A stretch of DNA of 64,000 nucleotides from Hysterangium stoloniferum (taxonomy: Eukaryota; Basidiomycota; Agaricomycetes; Hysterangiales; Hysterangiaceae). This document shows, piece by piece, positions 47,430 to 57,586 of the stretch; the stretch's first letter is position 1, and every line of letters begins with the position of its first letter. The notes beneath the pieces were generated by a model. It searched no databases. It was not told the origin of the DNA and saw nothing but the letters and a program-made list of their open reading frames with translations. The DNA lies in contig WHVD01000141.1 in NCBI GenBank assembly GCA_015178975.1, positions 154,974-218,973 of the forward strand. Reading direction: 5' to 3'. The position numbers were made by a program, and so were the translations under genes.

Positions 47430-49450
47430 GATGCAATGAGAAAGCTTTTATTACAATACCCAATGGCAAATGAGGCACTCAGAGAGTGCATTGATATTAT
47501 GAAAGAGTTCAGTATACCTGATGTTCTGGATACCAAATATCACAATCCTTCAGAAGCTATTAGACTATCTTTTGAATTCTCTGATACTTCACATATTTTC
47601 TGTGACAATGTAATTCTTTGGTCTATTGGAGGGGACTTTAGAAATGACATATATGGAAAATGCAAAGTGTATTTCTCACATTCCTTTTAAGATCAAGTTA
47701 CTACCTCAGACACTCTCAGAGACAATGATATTGCATCTACAAACAATCCTTACCTCTCATATAAAATTTCATTATCTGAGGTACCTATTAAAAACATAAT
47801 AAGATTGTTAAGGAAAACTATTTGTGATAAAATTATCTTACATGATATAGATATCTCCCAAGATATGTATATCATAAGTTACTAGTAGAAAAGATGTCCT
47901 GTGTTACGACCAGAAATCCCGCCAGACTCTGGGCACTAACTTATACCCACCCACACCCTATATGCACCCATTATCAGTTTACCGGAATTCCCACCAGACT
48001 CCGTACATCAGACTCGTCTACATTCGTCTTCGTTACGTTGTGTTTCAGTCACCGGAAAACCCACCAGACTCTGTCTCTGTCTATATCTGACCTCGTCCCA
48101 TGTGTCAGTCACCAGACCCCATTCAAAAACCCCGTCACCTCTCTAACTGAGCCCTGTTCCCATTTTAGTCAAATGACCTGTCACGATTCGGACTCCGCTC
48201 CCACTCCATTTCCCATTATGGTTTATGATTTGTCACTATTCGGACTCCACTCCATTCCGTCCCGTTCCTAACACCAATTTGGTGTTTACTATTCCTGTTT
48301 CATGTTTTGCTCATTTTGTTTCATTATTACTGGATTTGGTATGACATTCACTCCACGGTCTATTTAAACTGGCAGATGTTGTACATACAATCCAGTCAGA
48401 AAATCGGCTTAATTCCCCCCAGTAATCTAATACATTTTCTGCTCTAAAACCCTACTTGAATCACACCGCTCACACTAGTTGGAGCCCACAGGCTCCGGCG
48501 CATCTATCTCTCTCACTAATCTCAACTCATGACCCACAACCTCTGACCTACAACCCCTCGACCCACGACCCCTGCCCGGACTCCCTGGGATTCCCATCTG
48601 CCTGTCTGAAATTGGACGACATGATCTAGCGAGGGTGCAGCCTATAAGCTGAAGCCAAGTCCTACCAGATATTCTGCGGGTTTTTCCAGAGACCCGCCCT
48701 GTACATATCCTAACATCCTGAAACACATTAAAAGATGGGAGAGAGGTGGAAGACATTATAAATGACAAGAAAAGAGTTAGAGACAATTGTATATTCTTCT
48801 TTAATAATGACCATACATGCAAAACTAAAGTATACAATACATTTGCACAAATGTTAGAAAATTGTAATGTGACAATAACTCTGGGATCTAGAATCCACAA
48901 TTTATATGTTGATGTTACTGAATTAATGTCACAGTTATTATAAGAAATGAAAAATGTAGGAATGACAAGAAGTGAAGTTAAGTTCTATAGTAGAGAAGTA
49001 TTTTCAAAATCATGGTATACATATAGGCTGTCTTATCATTATTAGAAATAATTTCTATGGATGCAAATTCTATAGAAGTTCTTTTGAAGAACAGTGGAAA
49101 GTACTTGTGGATGACATTTATTCCAAATCAACAATAACAGTTTACTTAAAAAATAGAAAATTCTTTGCATATTGTCATTGGTGGAATTCCTTGACAGAAA
49201 AGATTCAAGGAGGCTTCCCAAAAAAAATGTAAATGAGGAAAATGTACTTCAATTGGTTTCTAATTATAGTTTTAATGGCAGTACCTCCAAATTTGTTAGG
49301 GTCAATGATGGGATAACCACAGTGGAGGAATACAAGAGGTCACAAAAAGAAATTACACTTACAGTATACCTGGTCCTAGAGGAGGATTTTGAGTACCTTT
49401 CTCCATTTTTTGATTGGGAAGAAATAGGAGGTGTAGTCAAAAGATGATAA
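47430..49450 (+). pseudogene. unrecognised decayed coding region
   Basis: AT-rich plus-strand stretches stay open well beyond their surroundings: 47436-47690, then 48721-48943, 48972-49200 and 49172-49447 in changing frames. They are interrupted by the solo LTR at 47902-48715. Visible segments include FSIPDVLDTKYHNP, VTITLGSRIHNLYVD, RSEVKFYSREVF, FEEQWKVLVDDIYS, FFAYCHWWNSLTEKI and FNGSTSKFVRV. They follow one another as one protein broken by frameshifts might. They do not match Gag, RT, integrase or NACHT motifs that I know. It could be a relic of an uncharacterised mobile element or virus-like gene, or of a host gene. No function is proposed. Confidence 0.5.
47902..48715 (+). repeat. solo LTR, family B
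   Basis: 814 bp, TGTTACGACCAG...ATATCCTAACA, flanked by TCCTG at 47897-47901 and 48716-48720. It splits the unrecognised coding relic, so that relic was already present when this LTR's element inserted. Confidence 0.9.
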
Positions 49451-49541
49451 TATGTTATATATTTGAGATGATATCAAGTCTTTTATACTAAATACATAAA
49501 TACTAACTAATTACTAATATTTCCAGATACAGGATATCGAG

Positions 49542-51611
49542 TGTAATGGATTCGGCTATTTACTCTCAAATAGTTAACAAACATTGACATGGCAAGGGAT
49601 TCAAGAAATAAACAAATAAAGGTCCAGTAATTTAAATACTGATAGATTAATTAGCTGTGCTATTAAGCTTAAACAACTAAAGTCAATATTTGTTTGGTCT
49701 TGTGACAAATTCAGATGAACTGGTAGTGATGTGCTCTACAAAAGTTAAGTTCTTCTTGAGAATAAAGGTTCGGGAGCTGAATGTATGTGCAATAAGTTAG
49801 CAGAAACTTGTTGTAAGCCTTCACTTTCTTGTAGCCTGTTATGACCGGAATTCCCACTGGACTCTGGGCACTAACTTATACGCACCTGCGCCCTATACGC
49901 ACCAATTGTCAGTTTACCGGAATTCCTGCCAGACTCCATATGTCAGACTTGTCTACATTCGACTTCATTATGTTGTGTTTCAGTCACTGGAATGCCCACT
50001 GGACTCCGTCCCTGTCTATGTCCGACCTCGTCCCATGCATCAGTCACCGGACCCCACTCGGAAAACCCAGCATCCCTCTAACAGAGCCCCATTCCTGTTT
50101 TAGTCAAATGACCTGTCACAATTTGGACTCCGTTCCTGCTCCATTTCCCATTATGGTTTATGATTTGTCACAATTCAGACTCCACTCCATTCTGTCCTAT
50201 TCCTAACACCAAATTTGGTGTTTACTATTCTTGTTTTATGTTTTGCTAGTTTCATTTCATTATCACTGGATTTAATATGTCATTCATTCCATGGTCTATT
50301 TAGTCTGGCAGATGTTGTACATACAATCCAGTCAGAAAATCGGCTTAGATTCCCCCCAGTAATCTAATACATTTTCCGCTCTAAACTCCTACTTGAATTA
50401 CACCGCTCACACTAGTCAGAGCCCATGGGCTCCAGTGCATCTATCTCTCTTATCTATCTCGACTCACGACCTCTCAACCCATGACCTCTGATCTACGACC
50501 CCTCAACCCACGAACCCCACCCGGACTCCCTGGGATTCCCATCTGCCTGTCTGAAATTGGACAACACAATCTTGCGAGGGCACAGCCTATAAGCTGAAGC
50601 CAAGTCCTACCAGATATTCCGCAGGTTTCTCTGGAAACCTGCCGTGTATGTACCCTAACATAGCCTTTTAGTTTACTATTTATAAAGATTTAACAAGCTG
50701 TTAAATAATTTATAAATAGAGAGATTGTCCAAGAGTTGAATATCCAAGCATTTGTTTAAAGATCGATTAACTGTGCTGTTAATGTGGGCTCTTGAATAAC
50801 CTAAATGGGCAGGGATTTCAGTAATAAGAATTTAGATTTACTTAAGTGATTAGTAAGCCTAAAGGTTTCTGGGAAGCTGAGGGAACTTAGATGAATTAGC
50901 TAAGTTCAAGAGTGCTGACAAAAAGCTCAAGATTCTGCAAGTGTAGGTGCTTGCAGTTAGATAATTTCACACTAAGGCTATTATTTTGTCCTTTAGTATG
51001 AAGGCTGTTGCTTCTGAGCTGGTGCTGTTGATAGTAGTAAAGTAGATTGATTTATTCAGTGATTTGGGCCTCTTTTTATACATGTACAGAACCCTGCTTA
51101 ATAATATTTAAATAACTAATTAGGAAACTATTAGAAGCTTCTAGAAGTTTCCAAGGCTCCACTATGATGTCATGTGACTCCTATCATGACTCGAAGATCT
51201 GATCCGGTGAGTCAGAAGCCATGCCTGAGATGGCCCAGGCTGGAAGCAAAAGCCAGATTTGAATAAAAATAAAACTGGCCACTCGGCTATGGGAATGGCA
51301 CGTGTCGACTTGTAGATGCATCGTCAAGTTGATGATTATGTAATGTCATGTGATAGGGCCGCATATATGCAGTGATTATGAGAAAAAGGGCCAAATTACT
51401 AAAAAATAGATAAACTGGCTTATTAATCTTAACTTTGGACCACTCTAGGCTTTGATTATGTAATGTGACGTGATTTGCCTTGAGTATGTGAAGTCAAAAG
51501 GAAATAGCCATATTCTTGGAATAATAAATAAAATAAAATAAATTGAAATAAATTGAAATAAATTTGGGAGAATTAAGGGAAAAATTGTGAAAATCAACAG
51601 GATACATCACA
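49542..51611 (+). repeat. solo LTR, family F, with nested LTR
   Basis: TGTAATGGATTC...GATACATCACA, flanked by TCGAG at 49537-49541 and 51612-51616. About 1240 bp once the family B LTR is removed. The related partial copy at 45311 shares its 5' half. Confidence 0.65.
49837..50660 (+). repeat. solo LTR, family B
   Basis: 824 bp, TGTTATGACCGG...TACCCTAACA, flanked by TAGCC at 49832-49836 and 50661-50665, inside the family F LTR. Confidence 0.9.
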
Positions 51612-51616
51612 TCGAG

Positions 51617-51997
51617 TTGCCAGCCCTATAACATAGCATTGGTGAGCCACTGACTCATTACACTGGAATGTGATGGAGTCATTTATATAATCATATATCA
51701 TATAAGTTAACTCACATCAGTGGGTCTGTGGGCATTGTTGCTGAGTCATAAAATAGAAGCACCTGTGAGTGAAGCAAGCATTAGGTTTCCCATGAAAAAT
51801 TAAAACTAAATGTATTTAAATGTATTTAAATGTGCCCTAAAGGACTGTCCAATTGCTCCACCATCTTAAGCTGAATAGGAAACAAGCAGAGACAAGAACA
51901 CAGCATCCATGTAATTACCAGATGCTCAGAATTCTAAGAGTTAGGAAGATCTAAATCATGGTAGGGGCAAAGACAAAGAAAACAGATATATCTGTAC
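51617..51997. other. no gene seen
   Basis: AT-rich spacer with a short ATTTAAATGT repeat near 51810; nothing recognisable. Confidence 0.35.
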
Positions 51998-54884
51998 TGT
52001 TAAGAACTATGTAAGAGTCAAGGGGGTTAGTATATAAACAGCAATTCCAGTTGGCTTAGGACAAGTGGAGCATGGCTTCAATTATCTATTGCACTCTCAC
52101 ATAACTATTTAAGTGCTCCTTAGTTCAAAGACTGGGATGAAATATGTAGAGACCAAAATATAACATTTTGCTTTGTTACTGGCAGCTACATATACAAATC
52201 AGAGTTACAAAGTACTAAGCCATTGTGTGGCCAATGACTCAGAGAGGATTTATAATGATACAAAATAATACTCCAGGAGCCCAAAGAGAATCCCATGCAA
52301 GCTTGAAGGACAATAAAGGAAATTACAAGTCAATATTCCCACTGAAGACAAGTAGTTCACAAAACATTAATTTATACTAAAAAAATCAATATCAAAGAGG
52401 TAAGTGGAATGGGCAAGTGTTACGACCGGAAATCCTGCTGGACTCCAGGCACTAACTTATATGCACCCGCACCCTACATGCACCAATTATCAGTTTACCA
52501 GAAAACCCGCTGGACTCCGTTGTCAGACCTATCCACACTTGTCCTTCATTACTTCATGTATCAGTCACCGAAATACCTGCCAGACTCCACTACTGTCTAT
52601 CTCTAACCCTGTCCCAGGCACCAGTCACCAGACCCTGCTCAGAAAACCTGTCAGCTCTCTAACTGAGCCCCATTCCCATTATGGTCAAATGACCTGTCAC
52701 AATTCAGACTCCGCTCCTGCCCCATTCCTGTTATGGTTTTATGACCTGTCATGATTCGGACTCTGCTCCACTCTGTTCCATTCCTAACACCAAGTTTGGT
52801 GTTTATTTATCGTGTTTCATGTTTGCTAGTTTAGTTTTCATTATTACTGGATTTGGTATGTTATTCATTCCACAGTCTATATAGTCTGGCAGATGTTGTA
52901 CATACAATCCAGTCAGAAAATCAGCTTAGATTCTCCCCAGTAATCTTAGTATATTTTCCGCTCTATTCTCCTCTTTGAAACACACCACTCTTACTCATCA
53001 GAGCCCACAGGCTCCGACCCATCTATCACTCAACCTCTGACCTATTCATCTCGACTCCCCGACCTCTCAACCATGAACCCTGCCCGGACTCTCCGGGATT
53101 CCCATCCACCCATTTGAAATTGGACAAGACGATCTTGTGAGGGCACAGCCTATAAGCTGAAGCCAAGTCCTACTGGCTTTCGCATGGCTTTCTCCAGAAA
53201 CCCTCCTATAAGCTCTGTGCATACAACTTAACAGCAAGAGGGCAATGGAATATCTATACAAACTAAATGGGGTCCAGAATATACAGGAGCTCTCAATGTG
53301 ATGTGACCATATAAAAAGACTCTGGAAGGAATAGATGAGAAATGTGGCATGGAACAACTCAATGACAACAGGTTATCCCAAAGTGGAAGTGTTAGAGGGA
53401 AGTGTTAAGAGTGGGAAAAAATTGGAAAAAACTCCAGTTACTGAAGACAAGTGTCAAATGTTCCAGTACTTCAAAACAAGCAACAAAGTATGTAGCAGGA
53501 TGTATAATGACACTTAGCTATAAATTGGGGTTGAAGGCTAAAGTTGCACAGGGAGTAAGTCTCAGTCTGGCCAGACACTAGTAAAAGGATTAAGCAGTAT
53601 GAACAATACTTTAAAACAAATGAAGGTGTTATTGAATCAGCTTCTAAACATGAGAGGGGGTTTCTAAAAATAGATACAACTGTACTGCTAAAAGATAAGG
53701 CTCATGGAGTTTAGTATGTAAATTGCTGGCAATTCTATTTGGCTTGGGACAAGTGAAGCATGGCTTCAATTATGTATGTAGCTATTGCACCCTCACATAA
53801 CTATTCAGATGCTTTAATAGTTCAAATACAAGGATTAAATATGTCAAGACCAAAACATAACAATTTTCTTTGTTACTGACAACTACAGATACTAGGAGTT
53901 ACTAAATACTAAGTCACAGTGAGGCCAATGACTTAGAGAGGAGTTATAGCAGTAAAAAACAATACTCCAGGGCTGAAAGATATTACCATGTAAGCTTGAA
54001 GGACAATAAGGGAAATTCTAAAGTCAATATTCAAATTGGGGATTGGTGGTTTATGATTTATACTAAAGAAATCATTATCAAAAGGTGAATGGTTTGGGAA
54101 GATGGAAATAGAATACATGTTCAAAAAAATGGGGAGCCCTCAATGTGATGTGAAAGCATAAAAACACTATTGTGGAAAGAATAGAAGAACAATATGGAAT
54201 GAAACAACTGAATGACAAAAGTTATACCAAAGTGTAAGTGTTAAGAGGGACAACATGGGAAAGGGACCAAAAGGTCATTATATACTTAACCAGAAACTCC
54301 AGTTCTAAAAACAAGTGGAGCTTGGCTTCAACATACTGTATATGTTGTCCCCTCACACAAAACTGTCAGATGCTCTGATACTTTGAAGCAAGCAAGAAAG
54401 TATGTTGCAGGATGCATTATGGCACTTAGCTGTAAATGAGGGTCCAGAGGCTAAGGTCAAAAGGGGTCATAGGTCTCAGTCTGGCCAGACACTAGCAAAA
54501 GGATTAAGCAGTATGAACAATAGTTAAAAGGTAAATGAAGGTATTATTGCATACACTTCTAAACATGAGAGGGGATTCTAAATGGTATTCTGAGTCAATA
54601 TTTAAACTGAAGGATAGTAGTGTACATGATGGGATTTTATAATAAAGTAAATGGAAGCACAGAGCTGAAAATGGAGATTTGATATTAACAGAACAAAGGA
54701 AATTGGGAAACAGAACAGGAGATTAAGAAAAGGAATACAAGACAACAGAAGAAAGATAAATATTCTGAGGTGGTGGAGTGATGCAAGGAATAATGGAATG
54801 TTATTAGAACAGAACTGAGATAGAGTGGCTGGAAAAGGAAATCATTAAGTGAATGTGTTGTTAGGTATCACAATGCCAGAGGAC
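51998..54884 (-). repeat. family G LTR-like copies (reverse), decayed
   Basis: Three related reverse blocks at about 51998-52417 (continuing after the solo LTR at 53234), 53690-54260 and 54290-54880. They share TGGCTTCAAT.AT...TTGCACCCTCACATAACT (the shared LTR motif in decayed reverse form), TGTAAGCTTGAAGGACAATA and CTCAATGTGATGTGA. A further related block lies at 55600-56100. Full ends and target duplications were not found. An old LTR family duplicated side by side is the likeliest reading. Confidence 0.5.
52418..53233 (+). repeat. solo LTR, family B
   Basis: 816 bp, TGTTACGACCGG...AACTTAACA, flanked by GCAAG at 52413-52417 and 53234-53238; inserted in a family G block. Confidence 0.9.
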
Positions 54885-55541
54885 TGTTACAACCTGTGTG
54901 CTCAGCACACCATTGGACCCAATTGGACCTCATGCAAACTCCAATTGCTTGCAAACCGCTGGTATCCCAACTAACCCCATTAAGCACCTTCATTGTTCCC
55001 GATTGGTATTTCCGTCTGCCCCTTATCCTATAAAACCAGTTTACACCTTTTCCGCCCCTGTAGTAGTCTACGTCCAGATGTATAATGTTCCATCTAATGG
55101 TCTCCATTTTCACATCACTCTATATGTAGTTCCATTAGTACTTTCCTTTGTTCTGTTTTCAGTTGGATAAGTGCTGGATTTCTGTATATATGCCACTCAT
55201 GTATCATAGTATTAGGACAATCAGAATATTGATTCAGAACACTCCTAAACAACCTCATAGTCTCACTCTAAAATATCCTGCCCACTGCCTCTGCTTGCAC
55301 TCACTCACCCTCGGTTTCCGACTCTAGGTCTCCAACCCTTTGACCCAACCCTCGACTTATCCTTCAGCTTCTGATTGGTGACTTACCAAGAGGATTATTT
55401 GACAGGACTAGTTTTCCACCCACCCAAAATTTAAGAACACCTGACAGTAACTTGTGAGGGTGCAGCATATAAGCTGAAGCCAAGTCCTTCTGTTCAGTCC
55501 CCATCAGTCTACCAACATCAGTCAGTTTTCTGTTCTTAACA
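54885..55541 (+). repeat. solo LTR, family A
   Basis: 657 bp, TGTTACAACCTG...TTCTTAACA, flanked by AGGAC at 54880-54884 and 55542-55546. More diverged than the other two family A copies. Confidence 0.85.
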
Positions 55542-56730
55542 AGGACAGTATATGTAGGTTGAAAATACACATAGGGGCCTGAACAATGTGGTTCTTAACA
55601 GAAAGGTTCTAAATCAATGTTTGAACTGGAGATTAGTAGAATACAAGACAATAATTTATACTAAAAGATTCAATGACAGACAGGTGAGTGGAATGGAAGA
55701 AAAGTATGAAAGAGAATAGATGGGGAGCTAGAATCTGCAGAAGTTCTCAATATGACATGGGAAGGGCAATCACAGCCATATGGGAAGTTGGAAGTCCAAT
55801 GGGGAACAAAACACCTGACACTTCAAGAGAAACAAGTTGAGGAAGAATGAAAATACTATTCCAAGCCAAGTATAGGATGTTATTATTAATCCATGAGTGA
55901 GTATTCAGCAAGGTTCCAAAAGGAGACTGACTTATGTTTTTAGGTTCAGTGAATTTACAAAAGTAGATAATGTATATAATTTAAACTTTAATCACTTTAA
56001 AATAAGTCGCTGAATGGGGAAGCTGGAATTATAGAAGCCCTCAATATGACATGGTCACAGAAGGTAATACAAAAGTTATGTGATCAAGTATTTGAAAATA
56101 TTATTTTAAGACAGATATAACTGCTGATGTAGTGTTTAAAGACATTAATATTGATTCACCAGGTCAACAAGTGACCAAGTAAAGTTGTGGGTGGTAGCAT
56201 GGTGGGCACGGGTCACAGCCTTGTTATATTATCAATAAGAGGTAGAGTACATATACAGCCTGAACTGTCATATATCACATAAGCCGATCACATGGCTGTT
56301 AGACTTTTGTAAATCGAGCAGCCGGAGTCGTATAGTGCCCGGCACTAATATCCACATTCATTACCGCTCTTGTTATTACCATGCATTTATAACCAACAAT
56401 ATCACTCAGACAGTATAGTGCCGAGTGCCATACGATCCCTGGCATGCCGGGAGTAGTTTTGGCTCTCAATGTCCAGCTGAGCGTACGGAAGTGTCTCGCG
56501 CCTTTCTTTCCTTCCTACTGTGACAACTCTGTCATTACATTCCAAAGATCACCACTCTTTACATATTATCATTCTTTTAGTCACTTATATCTGTTTTATT
56601 TCATCCCACAACATGACCTCTGGAGTAGTACCACAAGGGGTATTTGCGCACTTGGGTATCAACCTAAGTGAGGGTAGGCATCCAACTCACACAGATGCAG
56701 CACCAGAAGAAGTACCTTCCAGGGGGGAAG
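55542..56730. other. flank of the chromovirus; no gene
   Basis: About 55600-56100 resembles the family G blocks. From about 56200 the base composition changes to more GC and CpG. Directly before the chromovirus LTR is AGGGGGGAAG (56721-56730), which itself looks like a polypurine tract. Confidence 0.4.
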
Positions 56731-57550
56731 TGTTACGACCGGACAAATCCCGCTGGACTCCGGGTACTAACTCGTACGCCCCCACGCGCTACAAGCACCA
56801 ATCGTCTGTTTATAGGATTTCCTGCCCGGACTCCGTTACGTCAAGACTCGTTACGTTCGACCTCATTAAGACACATATCAGTCACCGGACTTCCCCCGGA
56901 CCCCGTCTCTGTCTATGTCCATCTTCGTCCCACGCATCAGTCACCGGAACCCGCTTAGAATCCCGTCACCACTCTAATCGAGCCCCATTCCCGTTTTAGT
57001 CAAATGACCTGTCACGATTTAGGACTCCGCTCCCGCTCCGTTTCCTGTTATGGGTTATGCTTTGTCACGATTCGGACTCCGCTCCGTTCCGTCCCGTTCC
57101 TAACACCAATTTGGTGTTTACTATTCCCGTTTTATGTTTTGCTCGTTTCGTCTCATTATTACTGGATTCGGTATGTCATGCATTCCACGGTCTATATAAA
57201 CTGGCAGATGTTGTACATACAATCCAGTCAGAAAATTAGCTTAGATTCCCCCCAGTAATCTAATACATTTTCCTCTCTAAAACCCTACTCTTATCAGACC
57301 GCTCGCACTAGTCGGAGCCCACAGGCTCCGGCGCATCTATCTCTCTCGACTATCTCAATTCACGACTCTCGACTCACGACCTACGACTCACGACCCACGA
57401 ACCCCCGCCCGGACTCCCCGGGATTCCCGTCCGCCTGTCTGAAATTGGACAACACGATCTAGCGAGGGCGCAGCCTATAAGCTGAAGCCAAGTCCTACTG
57501 GATATTCCGCGGGTTTCTCCGGAAACCCGGCCTGAGTGTGTATCCTAACA
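56731..57550 (+). repeat. family B 5' LTR of the chromovirus
   Basis: 820 bp, TGTTACGACCGG...GTATCCTAACA. TATATAAA at 57193-57200; shared motif GCAGCCTATAAGCTGAAGCC at 57470-57489; short ACGAC-type repeats at about 57360-57405. Confidence 0.9.
57193..57236 (+). promoter_or_regulatory. LTR TATA box and predicted transcript start
   Basis: TATATAAA at 57193-57200, followed at 57226-57236 by AGTCAGAAAAT, 33 nt after the TATA start, where transcription would be expected to begin. The 11-mer is kept in the family B solo LTRs inspected at 32749, 33817, 47902, 49837 and 52418. The start site is inferred, not shown. Confidence 0.6.
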
Positions 57551-57552
57551 GT

Positions 57553-57563
57553 ATTTTCTGACT
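57553..57563 (+). other. predicted self-primer binding site
   Basis: ATTTTCTGACT, two bases after the LTR end, is the exact reverse complement of AGTCAGAAAAT at 57226-57236, and pairing stops at 11 nt on both sides. Tf1 of fission yeast primes with the first 11 nt of its own transcript paired to a site by the LTR; this layout is the same. I see no match to a tRNA 3' end. Confidence 0.75.
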
Positions 57564-57586
57564 CATACTCGCAGATTGTTTTCATT

